Below, one piece after another: positions 19,048-29,096 of a stretch of 64,000 nucleotides of DNA. Every line of letters begins with the position of its first letter. Position 1 is the stretch's first letter. This DNA comes from Nocardioides sambongensis (GTDB lineage Bacteria > Actinomycetota > Actinomycetes > Propionibacteriales > Nocardioidaceae). A program made the position numbers and the translations under genes. Below the pieces are notes generated by a model. That model was not told the DNA's origin, made no database searches, and saw nothing but the letters and a program-made list of their open reading frames with translations. The stretch is from the NCBI RefSeq assembly GCF_006494815.1, contig NZ_CP041091.1:3052501-3116500 (forward strand). The letters run 5' to 3'.

Positions 19048-19080
19048 ACCGGGCCGGGCGATGGGGCGCCCGACCCGGTT
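19047..19080. terminator. Bidirectional hairpin between cyclase and surface-protein genes
   Basis: AACCGGG-cc-GGGCG pairs with CGCCC-ga-CCCGGTT around a 6-nt loop. It starts on the last base of the cyclase stop and ends 14 bp before the stop of the convergent LPXTG gene, so it can terminate both transcripts. Confidence 0.75.
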
Positions 19081-19094
19081 GTCCCAGGCGTATC

Positions 19095-22000
19095 TCAGGA
19101 GCGCCGGCGGTTGCGGACCGCCACCACGAGTCCCGCCAGCAGCAGGCCGGTGGCGAGGATCAGGAGGCCGCGGCCGAAGGGCGCGCCGGTCTCCGGCAGG
19201 CCCCCGTTCCCGCCGAGCGAACCGTCCGGGCCCCGCTTCGCCCCGTCCGGGTCGGTGCCGCGGTCGCGGTCGAACCGGTTGGTGACCACCACGCGCGCCT
19301 GCCCCGGACCGTCGGTGCTGCTGAGGTCCACGGTCGCCTCGGTGCCCTCCTCGACCACCGACTGCCCGGCCACCACGGCCCGGATCGAGGTCTCGTCGGC
19401 GTCGCCGGTCTCGGTCTCGGTGAGCGTGCACTCCGCGCTCGACGCGAGCTCCCCGTACGACGCCCGGTAGCCGTTGGCCGCGGTGAGCCGGCGCTCGGCG
19501 CCGCCAGGGACCTCGAACGCCTGACGCTCGCCGTCGACCAGCCAGGTGCACTCCAGCGAGACCGTGAACGGTCCCTGCGCGCCGGCGGCACTCAGGTCGC
19601 CCAAGCGCTGCTTCTCCACCTCCAGCGAGGTGACGTCGAAGGTGTTGGTGGCGGTCACCGTCACGTTCGTCGGGGCGCCGGAGTTGCTGGTGGTGCCCGC
19701 CGTCTCCGGAGCCGGTACGACGACCACGCCGTCGGCCGGGTCCAGCACGCTGCTCGTGGCACCGCCGGTGGCGGTCTCGGCGACCGTGCAGGACGTGCCG
19801 ACCGGGTAGGGCCCGATGGTCAGCGTGGCGCCGGCGAGCAGCTCCACCTGCCCCTGGTAGGGGGTCTGGTCCTGATAGCTGCAGGTCACGTCGAAGACGA
19901 AGGTCCCGGTGCCGTAGCGGGTGGCACCCTCACCGTCGACCACCTTGGCGAGGGTGACCGTGCCGGCGTCGTACCCGTTGGTGAACTCGATCTCGGCGGG
20001 CTCGAGGCCGGGGGTGACGGTGGCGCTGCCGTCGCCGTTGTCGACCACGTTGTCGCCGGTGACGACGAGGTGGTCGGCGGCGTCGGGGTCGGTCTCGGTG
20101 ACCGTGCAGGTGGCGCCGACCGGGATGGTGTCGGCCGGGGCCGTCCAGGTCTCGTCGCCGGCCACGGTGAAGGCGAGGTCGGTGGTGCCGGCCTCGTCGA
20201 ACGTGACGGCGCGGCCGGTCAGCGACGTGCAGCTGAGCGTGAACCCGAACGGGCCGAGGTCGACGTCGGTCGCGTCGGTGTCGATCCGCTTGGTCAGCGA
20301 CAGGCCGGTGAACGCGTAGTCGTTGGTGATCGTGACCGCCTGGGCCGTCGGCACCGGCTGCTCGGCGACCGGACGCGCCGGGTCGGTCGGCTCGCTGACG
20401 TCGACGGTGACCGGCGTGCCGCTGCGCGAGCTCTCGCCGAACTCGCCGACCGTGCCCTGCTCGGTGAAGGTGCACCGGGTGCCCTGCTCGCTGAGCGGGA
20501 TGCCGTCGATCCGGACCGTGTGGTCGTTGCCCTCGGTCAGCTCGACCGTGGCGTCCTCGCCCAGGTCGAGGGCGACCGCGTCGTCGCCGGAGCCGACCCG
20601 GCAGGCGACGTCGACGAGGAACTCCTCGGCGGCGTAGTCGTGGGCGGGACCGGTGATCTCCTTGGTCACCTGCACCGAGCCGGAGCGCAGGTGCACGCCG
20701 ACCTGGTTGGGCGCGATCTTGCGCCACCGGTCGGAGCCGGTGTTGAGGAACTTCACGCCGAACTGGTTCCACGCGTAGTCGTCGTCGACCGGGACGGCGC
20801 GGGTGACGCCGTCGGGGTTGGCGGCGCTGCGCAGCTCGTTGCGGGAGGAGTAGGTGACGGTCGCGGCCTCCCCGGGCTGCAGCACACCGGCGTCCGCGGT
20901 GGTGAAGTCGAGGTGGATCCGCAGACCGGTGACCGCGGACCAGTCGGTGCTGGGCCCGGCCGTGGTCCAGACCTCGCCGGACTGCTCGCAGACCGGCTGG
21001 TCGACCAGGTTCGACCAGGTGCCGACGCAGACGTCGGCGCTGGTGGTGACCTCGGTGGTGACGGTGGTGCCGGCCGGGGCGTTCACCGCGAGCGACTCCG
21101 CGACCAGCTCGGGGCGGTAGGTGCTGCCACGCGAGCTGCCTGCGACCAGCTTGCGGTCCTGCGAGGTGGGCAGCTGGTCGAAGACGGTCATCTCGTCGAT
21201 GCCCACCGTGCCGGCGTTGACGGTGTACAACGCCCAGTCGTCGGTGCCGCCGACCTGGCTGTTGGCCACGCAGTTCGGGCGGTAGTAGGAACCGCCGTCG
21301 ACCTCGAGCGTCGGGGCGCAGGCGGTCGCCGACCGCGGTCGGTCGGCCCCCTCGAGCGCGCCGGCCACGCCCTTGACGGTGTAGAGGTTGGGTCCGTTCA
21401 CCACGCCGATGAAGTCGCTGGTGCCGCAGGTGCTCGGGTCGGTGCTCCAGTCGTCGGTGGTGGAGCCGCCGGCGACGGTGTTGGTGCACCGGGTCAGCTC
21501 CTCCGCGGTGGTGGCGACCATGATGTTGGTCGCCTTCTCACCCGCACCGAGGCCGGGCAGCAGCTCGAGCCACAGGCGGATCTTGTACGTCTCTCCGGGC
21601 GCCATCCGGTCACCGCCGGCGGGCCAGACGAAGACCAGGTCGTCCCCGTCCATGGTGACGGTGACGTCCTCGGAGAGCAGGCCGTCGGGGTCCGCGGTGA
21701 CCTCCGGAGCGGGCTCGCCGTTGTAGGCGAGCACGCCGGGCGGCGTGTCCCGCAGCTCGTCGAGGGTGAGGAAGCCGGTGCCGTTGTTGGTCAGCGTCAG
21801 GTCGAACGGCACGGTGTCACCGGCCGAGGCCAGGCGGGTGCCCTCGTTGGTCAGCTTGTTGACCGCGAGCTCGTGGGTGCCGACCACCAGCTCGACGCTG
21901 TCGGTCGCGTCGGCCGGCTCGGAGTCGTTGCCGTCGGGCCGGAACGACTGCGAGGTCTGCGTGTTCTCGATCGTCGACGGGAACTCCAGGTCCTCCCCGG

Positions 22001-25000
22001 AGGTCCGGTACGTCGTGCGCAGGTCGGCGTCGTAGCCGACCCGGGCGGTCCAGTTCGGGGCCGGGACGGTGGAGGAGAGGATCGCTCCGTCGGCGCGGCT
22101 GAAGACGAACCGCACGCCCTGCACCTCTCCGGCGGGGACCGCGGGGAGGGCGAGCGCCGAGGCGGGTCCGGCGGTGCCGGTGACCCAGGCGTCGCCGTCG
22201 TACAGGTCGGCGCGGACCTGGTCGGCGCCGGCGGGCATCTGCAGCACCGCGACGTTGCCGGCGAAGTCGAAGGAGTCCCAGAAGTCCGGTGAGTCGGCCT
22301 GGTCCTCGATCACGATCTCGGACGGCGAGAGGGTGCTGCGCGGGTTGGTGCCCTGGTCGGCGCCGAGCACCACCCGGACGGTGTCGGCGTCCGCCACGTT
22401 CTGCGGCTCGGTGATCCGGTCGGGGGAGACCGCCTTGGTGGCCTGCACGTTGACCACGCCGCCGGTGATCCGCACGGTGGCGTCGTCGACGTCGCCGGTC
22501 CGCACGTCCGGGCTGGTGATCGGGTCGTAGGCCTGGGCGTAGCCGCGGTTGACCTGGTCGTAGGTCTGACCGGCCCGCAGCACCAGCGGCTCGCCGCTGC
22601 TGCGCAGGGTCGCCCGGAGCCGGCTGACGATCACGATCGAGAGGTCGTTGGCCTGGGTGATGGTGCCGCCCGACGTCGCCGGGGCGGTGGGCTGGTAGGT
22701 CACGCTGATCCCGACCACGTCGCTCAGCTGCGCGGCGGTCATCGCGTTGACCGCGGCGGCCGTGGTCTGCTCGGTGGTGTAGCTGCCGCCGGCGTAGCGC
22801 AGCAGCCACACGGTCGAGGCGGTCAGGTCGACCTGCGCCGGGATGCTCGCACCGATGGTGATCGCGGTGGCGTCGAACCGCTCGAACGCGTTGGGGGTGT
22901 CGGCGTCGGTGAGGTGGTCGACGTCGGTGTCGAACGGGTCCGCGACCGCGTCGGCCGGGCTCGGCGGGCTCTGGCAGCCGAGCAGGTCGGTGTCGGAGCA
23001 CGTGGCGGGGTCGGTGACCCGGACGTACGACGCCGGCGCCGTCGAGGTGTTGGACGCCACGATCCGCCAGGTGGCGCTCGGGTAGGCGTCCGCGGGCGAA
23101 CCGGCCGGCGGGGTGTGCACGTCACTGGTGGGGTTCACCGACTTCTCCACCTCCACGCCTGGATCGGGATCCAGGATCTGGATGGTGTCGTTGTCGGTCG
23201 CAGTGACGTCGGCACCCCCGCCGACCGGGGTTCCGGTGATGCGGGTGGTGTTGTCCACCAGTCCCGCATCGGCAGTGTTGTAGAGCTCGTCCTCGACGAC
23301 CCAGGAGCCGTCACTGCGCTTCTGGTCGCGCAGCTCCCAGGTGAGCACGTTGCTGCGGTTGGTGCCGCCGGCTCCCACGCCACTGCCGGGCGCGGGGGCG
23401 TAGGGGTCGAAGGCGCTCCCGATCTGCTGGGCCTGGGTGCGCGCGGCGGTGTCCGCCGCGAGCTCCTCCACGGTGAGCCGCACGCCGATCGTGGTGCTGC
23501 GCTGGGCCGCGGTCAGCGTGTGCCCCTTGAAACCGCGGGTCGCGGTCATCCAGGTTCCCCCGGGGGCGGCCACGGTCTGCCAGGAGCCGGTGCTGCTGTT
23601 GAACAGCTCGACCCGGGTGATCGTGTCGTACTTCAGGTACCAGCCGCTGGAGAACGGGGTGCTGCTCGCGGACACCGGTTCGACCCGGTAGAGGTCGAAC
23701 GCGTCGTAGACGGTCTGCGCCACGGTGGCCGCGCTGGGAGCGTCGGCCATGTCGCTGATCCGCACCGGCGAGTAGCCGGGGGTCAGGCGCCAGGCCAGGG
23801 TGGTGGTGGGCCGGACACCGGACTGGGCGTCCACGGTGTCGCGGTTCCAGGACTTGGTGATGCCGATCGGGCCGGGCGTGCCGGACGGGTACCGCACGAT
23901 CGCCTGACCGGTGTCGGTCGCGCTGTCGGTCAGCGGGCGGCCGCCGCCGGTGTCGCCGTCCGCGGTGGTGGTCGCGGTGTTGGTGTAGGTGCGCTGGGCG
24001 TTGGCCGGCGGCGTCGGGCAGGAGCTCTTGCGCAGGGCGCTGCGTGCCTGGAACGCCACGTTGGGCGTGACGGTCGTGGTCGCCGGGAACCCGTCGGCGT
24101 CGGTGAAGCCGAACCGGATCCCCCTCACCGTGTCGACCGTGACGCCGGTCGGCAGGGCGGCGGCGAGCTGCGCCTGCGTCAGCTGGAAGACGCTCGCGCC
24201 GGCGACCGGACCGTACGTCGTGACCTGGCGCCAGGTCCCGGCGGCGTCCTGGACCTCGAGCAGCAGGCGGGTGCTGTCGGGGACCTGGGTCGGGGCGATC
24301 GCGCGCAGGTCGAACGCGTTCCAGAACCCGGAGCAGGACTCGGCGGTGCCCCAGCTGTCCTCGACCACGATCGAGTCGACGTACGCGCCGTCGCCGGTCG
24401 CGCTGGCGGTGGCGGAGAGCGAGGTGATCACCGGGTCGCCGGGCTGGACCGCCGAGCTCGGCCGGACCGTCTTGTCGAGGGTCACGTCGATGGACGGGTT
24501 GGTGATGGTGAGGTCGTCGGTGTCGGAGGCGTCGTCGGTCAGGCCGTTGCTCGCGGTGACGTCGACGTCGACGGTGTTGTCCACCTTCAGGGTCGCGGCC
24601 GTACCGGTGGCGTCCACGGAGGTGGCGATGACGAAGGCGGCGCCACCGCTCTCCGCGGCCGCGATCTGACCGGTGTAGGTGATCTCGAGACCGCTGATCG
24701 GCTCGGTCGGACCGGACGGGGTCTGGCCGCTGGTGACCGTCTCCGTCGTGGTCGCCGGCGCACCGTCGAGGGTGTGGTAGGTGATCGTCGCGCTGGTCGC
24801 ACCGGCCGGCCAGGTGAGCGGGCCGGTGAAGCCGCCGAAGGTGATCTCGGAGGTGAAGAAGTCCAGGTCGGCCAGGTGCATCGTGGTGACCGGGTTGGCG
24901 CCGTTGGTGGCGCGCACGGTGGCGGTCGCCGAGCGGCCGGCGATGACCCGCTGGGGTGCGATGTTCTTGCTCGCCTCGACGGTGGGCACCAGCGGCGAGA

Positions 25001-26186
25001 CGACGTAGTTCGCCGAGCCGTCGTCGGTCTTCGTGGTGCTGCCCTCGGTGACCGAGCCGGTGGCGGTGTTGTCCACCCTGTTGCTGGTCGCGGCGAGGGA
25101 GGCGCCGGTGTTGCGCTCGGTCGAGCGCTGAGCCAGGTCGAGGTCGACGGAGAGCGTCGTACCGCGGGCGACGTCACCGTCGCAGGTGACCCGGATGCCG
25201 CCGACCTGCGCCGCGGTGACGCCGGCCGGCAGGGCCAGGGAGGTCGGGGTGGCGGTCGCGGTGCCGGTGACCCAGTCCCAGGTACTGCCGGTCCGGACGT
25301 AGGCGTCGACACGGACGCTGGTGCAGCCGTCCGGGAGGGAGACCGCCCCGAAGCCGGTGAAGTCGGTGATCCGGAACGGGTTGGTCGCGTCCAGGGTGGT
25401 CGCGCCCGCGGGCGCCGCCTTCGGCTCCTGGAGGACCACCTGGTCGACGGCGACGTTCGAGGTGTTGCGGGCGTCCAGGCCGATGGTGGACGCACCGCCC
25501 GGCGCGTAGGTCTGCCGGTTGTCGCTCCATGCCTTGTCGACCGCGACGCCCACCGTCACCGGCGCCTCGATCCGGACGGTCGCCGAGGCCTGCTGGGGGT
25601 TGGCGTTGCTCGCGGTGACCTTGGCGGTGTTCACGATGTCGGCGCTGGTGCCCGGCGGGTAGTCGTCGGGGACCTGCAGCGAGATCTGCACCGTGTAGCT
25701 GCGCCCGGCGGCCAGCCCGGTGCCCGACGGCGTCGTGGTCGGCTCGGCGATGTCGACGGTCAGCGTGGTGTTCGGTCCCACCGTCGCCGGGGGCGTCTCG
25801 GTGCCGCCAGGTCCCCAGGTCACGGTGCGCGGGATCGCGTTCGGGGTGAAGGCGACGTTGACGATCCGGAAGCCGTCCAGCTCGGGCGGCAGGGCGTCGG
25901 TGATCTGCGCGTCGAGGCAGTCCTCCTCCGAGCACCGCACCTGGATCGTGTAGGTGAACGCCTCACCCGGCGCCGGGGTCGCGTTGTCGACGCTCTTGTC
26001 GATCGCCAGCGACTCGGGCGCCGCGGTGGCGGTGCCCGGGGTGAGCAACGGTGCGCCGAGCACCGCGAGCAGCACCGCCAGCGTCCCGGTCAGCCAGCTC
26101 CGGACGCTCCGACGCGTCGCGTCCCCGGTCCTGTACGACGCGCCGGAGGCGCCCGAAAAAAGGCCGAACCGTTTCCCCATGAACAT
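19095..26186 (-). CDS. Giant LPXTG-anchored surface protein with DUF11/DUF5979-type repeats
   Basis: About 2363 residues from the ATG at 26186, which has GGGGAG 7 nt upstream; GTG 26201 and ATG 26180 are alternatives. A basic N-terminus leads to a signal/hydrophobic segment (SWLTGTLAVLLAVLGAPLLT) ending in TATAAPES. The body is a chain of beta-sandwich modules with the DUF11 flavour (AIDKSVDNATPAPGEAFTYT, VEVEKSVNPTSDVH, LAVNKLTNEGTRL). The last ~550 residues are DUF5979-like repeats (VQVTKEITGP, LTKRIDTDATD, VTLAKVVDGEGATR, EVEKQRLGDLSAA). The C-terminus has LPETG (about 2330-2334), a hydrophobic helix and a basic RNRRRS tail: a sortase signal. It is thus a cell-wall-attached stalk or adhesin. 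No sortase is nearby. Confidence 0.9.
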   Translation of the reverse strand: MFMGKRFGLFSGASGASYRTGDATRRSVRSWLTGTLAVLLAVLGAPLLTPGTATAAPESLAIDKSVDNATPAPGEAFTYTIQVRCSEEDCLDAQITDALPPELDGFRIVNVAFTPNAIPRTVTWGPGGTETPPATVGPNTTLTVDIAEPTTTPSGTGLAAGRSYTVQISLQVPDDYPPGTSADIVNTAKVTASNANPQQASATVRIEAPVTVGVAVDKAWSDNRQTYAPGGASTIGLDARNTSNVAVDQVVLQEPKAAPAGATTLDATNPFRITDFTGFGAVSLPDGCTSVRVDAYVRTGSTWDWVTGTATATPTSLALPAGVTAAQVGGIRVTCDGDVARGTTLSVDLDLAQRSTERNTGASLAATSNRVDNTATGSVTEGSTTKTDDGSANYVVSPLVPTVEASKNIAPQRVIAGRSATATVRATNGANPVTTMHLADLDFFTSEITFGGFTGPLTWPAGATSATITYHTLDGAPATTTETVTSGQTPSGPTEPISGLEITYTGQIAAAESGGAAFVIATSVDATGTAATLKVDNTVDVDVTASNGLTDDASDTDDLTITNPSIDVTLDKTVRPSSAVQPGDPVITSLSATASATGDGAYVDSIVVEDSWGTAESCSGFWNAFDLRAIAPTQVPDSTRLLLEVQDAAGTWRQVTTYGPVAGASVFQLTQAQLAAALPTGVTVDTVRGIRFGFTDADGFPATTTVTPNVAFQARSALRKSSCPTPPANAQRTYTNTATTTADGDTGGGRPLTDSATDTGQAIVRYPSGTPGPIGITKSWNRDTVDAQSGVRPTTTLAWRLTPGYSPVRISDMADAPSAATVAQTVYDAFDLYRVEPVSASSTPFSSGWYLKYDTITRVELFNSSTGSWQTVAAPGGTWMTATRGFKGHTLTAAQRSTTIGVRLTVEELAADTAARTQAQQIGSAFDPYAPAPGSGVGAGGTNRSNVLTWELRDQKRSDGSWVVEDELYNTADAGLVDNTTRITGTPVGGGADVTATDNDTIQILDPDPGVEVEKSVNPTSDVHTPPAGSPADAYPSATWRIVASNTSTAPASYVRVTDPATCSDTDLLGCQSPPSPADAVADPFDTDVDHLTDADTPNAFERFDATAITIGASIPAQVDLTASTVWLLRYAGGSYTTEQTTAAAVNAMTAAQLSDVVGISVTYQPTAPATSGGTITQANDLSIVIVSRLRATLRSSGEPLVLRAGQTYDQVNRGYAQAYDPITSPDVRTGDVDDATVRITGGVVNVQATKAVSPDRITEPQNVADADTVRVVLGADQGTNPRSTLSPSEIVIEDQADSPDFWDSFDFAGNVAVLQMPAGADQVRADLYDGDAWVTGTAGPASALALPAVPAGEVQGVRFVFSRADGAILSSTVPAPNWTARVGYDADLRTTYRTSGEDLEFPSTIENTQTSQSFRPDGNDSEPADATDSVELVVGTHELAVNKLTNEGTRLASAGDTVPFDLTLTNNGTGFLTLDELRDTPPGVLAYNGEPAPEVTADPDGLLSEDVTVTMDGDDLVFVWPAGGDRMAPGETYKIRLWLELLPGLGAGEKATNIMVATTAEELTRCTNTVAGGSTTDDWSTDPSTCGTSDFIGVVNGPNLYTVKGVAGALEGADRPRSATACAPTLEVDGGSYYRPNCVANSQVGGTDDWALYTVNAGTVGIDEMTVFDQLPTSQDRKLVAGSSRGSTYRPELVAESLAVNAPAGTTVTTEVTTSADVCVGTWSNLVDQPVCEQSGEVWTTAGPSTDWSAVTGLRIHLDFTTADAGVLQPGEAATVTYSSRNELRSAANPDGVTRAVPVDDDYAWNQFGVKFLNTGSDRWRKIAPNQVGVHLRSGSVQVTKEITGPAHDYAAEEFLVDVACRVGSGDDAVALDLGEDATVELTEGNDHTVRIDGIPLSEQGTRCTFTEQGTVGEFGESSRSGTPVTVDVSEPTDPARPVAEQPVPTAQAVTITNDYAFTGLSLTKRIDTDATDVDLGPFGFTLSCTSLTGRAVTFDEAGTTDLAFTVAGDETWTAPADTIPVGATCTVTETDPDAADHLVVTGDNVVDNGDGSATVTPGLEPAEIEFTNGYDAGTVTLAKVVDGEGATRYGTGTFVFDVTCSYQDQTPYQGQVELLAGATLTIGPYPVGTSCTVAETATGGATSSVLDPADGVVVVPAPETAGTTSNSGAPTNVTVTATNTFDVTSLEVEKQRLGDLSAAGAQGPFTVSLECTWLVDGERQAFEVPGGAERRLTAANGYRASYGELASSAECTLTETETGDADETSIRAVVAGQSVVEEGTEATVDLSSTDGPGQARVVVTNRFDRDRGTDPDGAKRGPDGSLGGNGGLPETGAPFGRGLLILATGLLLAGLVVAVRNRRRS

Positions 26187-26238
26187 GTACGAACTCCCCA
26201 CTCATCCGCACCGCGAGTGCCGCGCGGCCCAACAAGGC

Positions 26239-26380
26239 GGGACCGGTCCCCCGCGCCACCCTCTTGGGAGCAAGAGGCGGCGCGGCAGTCCCACCGACAG
26301 CGTTCGGAGTCCACCACCCCGGGCCGGAGGTGGATATGGGGAGAAACCTCCTAGGCGGGCACACCACCCTCCCAGGAGGT
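26239..26380 (-). promoter_or_regulatory. Structured leader of the LPXTG gene: four inverted repeats
   Basis: The 243-bp gap between the LuxR-type gene and the surface-protein gene holds, reading toward the start codon: ACCTCCT/AGGAGGT (26346-26380), TCCACC/GGTGGA (26310-26334), a strong two-part hairpin CCGCGCC..CTCTT/AAGAG..GGCGCGG (26251-26285), and the 12-bp palindrome GGGACCGGTCCC (26239-26250). The distal hairpin may end the luxR transcript; the proximal ones may fold in the mRNA leader or bind a regulator. I saw no match to a known riboswitch. Confidence 0.5.
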
Positions 26381-26429
26381 GCGCGCGTCCCCGGCCAGGA
26401 CGACCAGCAGCCGGTCGACTGGTGGTCGG

Positions 26430-29030
26430 CTAGGAGTCGGCCAGCAGGCGGCGCAGCTGCGTGCGCCCGGAGACGCCGAGCTTGCGGTAGGCGCTGGTCA
26501 GGTGGTTGTCGACGGTGCTGGCGGAGATGCCCAGCTGCTCGGCGACCTCACGGTTGGTCAACCGGGCGCAGACCAGGTCGACGATCTCCTGCTCGCGGTC
26601 GGTGAGGTCGTCGGGACGTGCCGCCCGACCTTCTGCGATCAGCCGGGCCTCGCTCTGCTGCTCGCACTCGCTGCGCATCCGGTGGATCTTGCGTCGCAGC
26701 TCCCCGGTCGGCGCCATCGCGTCGGCCCACACCAGGGCGTCGACTGCCACGATGTCCAGGCCGGCCTCGAGCAGCCGACCGGCTCCGGTGAGGACGCCGG
26801 CCGGGTCCTTGCCGCGCAGCGCCTCGGCGGTCTCGTGCAGGGCGACGTAGAGGCCGAGGTCGGGGGTGTCGGCGCGCAGTCGTCCGAGCAGGGCGGCGGC
26901 CTCCTCGAACCGACCGACCCGGAGGCACTGGCCGAGGGCGAGGGCGGCGAGCAGGCCGTGGTCCGCCTCCAGCGCGTAGGTCGCCGCCTCGACGATCGCC
27001 CGCGCGGCCTCGTCCCGCTCGCCGCGATCGGCGAGCACCAGGCCCCGTGCGGAGGCGACCAGCACGACGACCTTGGGGTCGCTGGAGTGCTCGGGCGGCA
27101 CCTCGCCCAGCAGCTTCTCGGCGGTCTCGCTCTCCCCGGCGATGGCGGCGATCAGCGCCGGCAGCACCCGCGCCATGCCGAGGAACCCGACCGGGTCGCG
27201 CCAGGTGAGCAGCTCTTCGGCGAAGTCCGCCAGCGTGCTCGCGCGGGCGAGTCGCCCCCGCAGCGTCAGGTGGCTGGCCAGCGTGTAGCTCCAGATCCCG
27301 GCGGCGTCCGGGGCACAGCGCGTCCGCCGCTCCACCACGAGCTGCTCGGCCTCGGCGCCGCGCCCGTGGGCGAGCAGCATGAAGTACCGCTGCAGGTGCA
27401 CCATGTCGGTGGCGTGGGGCTCCAGCACGCCGTGCTCCCGTGCGATCTCGGTGAGCAGGGCGGCCTCGCCGCCGGTGCCGCGGCCACCCATCGCATCCAC
27501 CATGATCGCGGCGATGGCCGCACGCACCGCGACAGCCGGGGCGGTGCCCGGTGCCAGCTCGAGGGACGGTGGCTCGGCCGGTGCCCCGGTGCCGGTCGCC
27601 CGCTCGCGCTCGAGGCTCGAGGCCTCACCGGCGAGCGCCTGCCAGGAGCGGATCTCGGGAGCCAGCGCGGCACGCTCGCCCGCGCCGAGGTGCGGATCGT
27701 GGGCGGCGGCGAGCCGCAGGGCGCCGGCGACGTCGAAGCACCGGTAGACCAGGTGCGCGCCGTAGCGGGACACCAGCAGCGCCCGCTCCTCGGGCAGCTC
27801 GACCCGGGCGTCGACCGCGGAGAAGACCTGCTCGGCCTCGGCGGTCCGCCCGAGCCAGGAGAGGCTGCTCGCCCGGTGCAGGTCGGCGGCGACGGCGGGC
27901 CGCCACTGCGGGTCGTGGTCGGTCTGCAACGCGTGCAGCTGCACCGCCAGCAGGTACTCGCCGCGGGCGTAGGCGTGGCCGATCGCCCACTCGACCGCCG
28001 CGTCGGTCGCGTTCCCCAGGTGGCACCGCAAGAGCACGGAGACGAACCGGGCCGCGTCGCCGCCGCTGTGCTCCAGCCCGTCGGCGACGCGCTCCGAGAT
28101 CCGGTCACGATCCTCCTCGGCGAGGGTGGCCAGCGTCGCCTCGCCGATCAGCGGGTGCGCCGGCCGGACCGCACCCGACGAGCTCCACACCAGCAGCGCC
28201 TGGTCGACCAGGTGCTCGGCGCGCCGCTGCTCCCCCGGGGTCAGCAGCTCGGCGACCGGTGCGCCGTCGGCCACCGTCGCCAGCGCGATCAGGTCGCGGT
28301 CGTCGGCGGAGAGGTCGGCCACCCGGTCACGCATCGAGCGACGTACGTCGGTGGGAACCTCGACCGGACCCAGCTCGACGCCGGAGTCGACGGTGGTGAC
28401 CAGCCCGCGGCGCTCGGTGCGCAGCACCACCTCGCGCAGCAGCATCGCGTTGCCCTGGGTCTGGCGCAGCAGGCGGGCCACGTCGTCGGGGCGTGGGGCG
28501 GCGTCGTACCGGCGGCGCAGCAGCAGGCGGACCTCGTAGAAGTCCAGGCCGCCCACCTCGATCTGCGCGGCCACCCGCTCGTGCAGCAGCCGTTCCACCG
28601 GACCGCCGGTGAGGTGTTCGGTGCGGCCGGTGAGCACCGCGCGGACGCCGTAGGCCCGGATCAGCTGGTAGACGACGGCGGCCGAGGTCGGGTCGAGCAG
28701 GGGCGCGTCGTCGACCAGGAGCAGCGGTGCCGGGGTCAGCGAGCCGATGGCGGTCATCAGCGACTGGGCGGTCCAGGTGTCCGGGTCGGCGCCGAGCCGC
28801 GCGGCGTGCGGCGCGAAGGCGGCGAGCGGCACCTCGCCGAGCTCGGCGAGGCCGACCACGGTGAGCACCTCGCCGCCTGCCTCGCGCCACCCGTCGGCGA
28901 CCTGACGCGCGATCGTCGACTTGCCCATCCCCGACGGCCCGGTCAGCATCGCGGCGCCGAACGGCCGCGCGGCAAGGCTCTGCTCGACCGGCACCCCGAT
29001 CCGCGGCCGGCGGAGCACGGGCCAGTCCAT
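26430..29030 (-). CDS. Large ATP-binding LuxR-family regulator (LAL-like)
   Basis: 866 residues. An N-terminal P-loop ATPase shows Walker A GPSGMGKST (31-39) and Walker B LLLVDDAP (about 103-110). A long helical, TPR-like middle follows. The C-terminal ~60 residues form a LuxR helix-turn-helix (LTDREQEIVDLV, then NREVAEQLGISASTVDNHL). This is the layout of LAL/MalT-type transcription factors, where the ATPase and repeat region sense a ligand. It lies directly upstream of the giant surface-protein gene on the same strand, so it is the obvious candidate regulator, though nothing proves it. Confidence 0.88.
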   Translation of the reverse strand: MDWPVLRRPRIGVPVEQSLAARPFGAAMLTGPSGMGKSTIARQVADGWREAGGEVLTVVGLAELGEVPLAAFAPHAARLGADPDTWTAQSLMTAIGSLTPAPLLLVDDAPLLDPTSAAVVYQLIRAYGVRAVLTGRTEHLTGGPVERLLHERVAAQIEVGGLDFYEVRLLLRRRYDAAPRPDDVARLLRQTQGNAMLLREVVLRTERRGLVTTVDSGVELGPVEVPTDVRRSMRDRVADLSADDRDLIALATVADGAPVAELLTPGEQRRAEHLVDQALLVWSSSGAVRPAHPLIGEATLATLAEEDRDRISERVADGLEHSGGDAARFVSVLLRCHLGNATDAAVEWAIGHAYARGEYLLAVQLHALQTDHDPQWRPAVAADLHRASSLSWLGRTAEAEQVFSAVDARVELPEERALLVSRYGAHLVYRCFDVAGALRLAAAHDPHLGAGERAALAPEIRSWQALAGEASSLERERATGTGAPAEPPSLELAPGTAPAVAVRAAIAAIMVDAMGGRGTGGEAALLTEIAREHGVLEPHATDMVHLQRYFMLLAHGRGAEAEQLVVERRTRCAPDAAGIWSYTLASHLTLRGRLARASTLADFAEELLTWRDPVGFLGMARVLPALIAAIAGESETAEKLLGEVPPEHSSDPKVVVLVASARGLVLADRGERDEAARAIVEAATYALEADHGLLAALALGQCLRVGRFEEAAALLGRLRADTPDLGLYVALHETAEALRGKDPAGVLTGAGRLLEAGLDIVAVDALVWADAMAPTGELRRKIHRMRSECEQQSEARLIAEGRAARPDDLTDREQEIVDLVCARLTNREVAEQLGISASTVDNHLTSAYRKLGVSGRTQLRRLLADS

Positions 29031-29096
29031 GCCGCACAGCGTGCCACGGATCGAGCCGGCGCGGATCATGTCCGCGTGGTCGGTACGATCGCGCGG

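Noticed and set aside
26239..26250. DevR box at the surface-protein leader (GGGACCGGTCCC)
   Set aside because: The arms are separated by 2 rather than 4 bases, so it does not fit the GGGAC-N4-GTCCC form.
19100..26350. Very long open frames antisense to the LPXTG gene (up to ~1140 codons)
   Set aside because: Composition is R/G/V/D-rich without any domain, and the sense strand gives a clear secreted LPXTG protein; this is a high-GC shadow frame.
26187..26429. Known riboswitch (c-di-GMP, cobalamin or similar) in the surface-protein leader
   Set aside because: I could not match any conserved core; only hairpins are seen.
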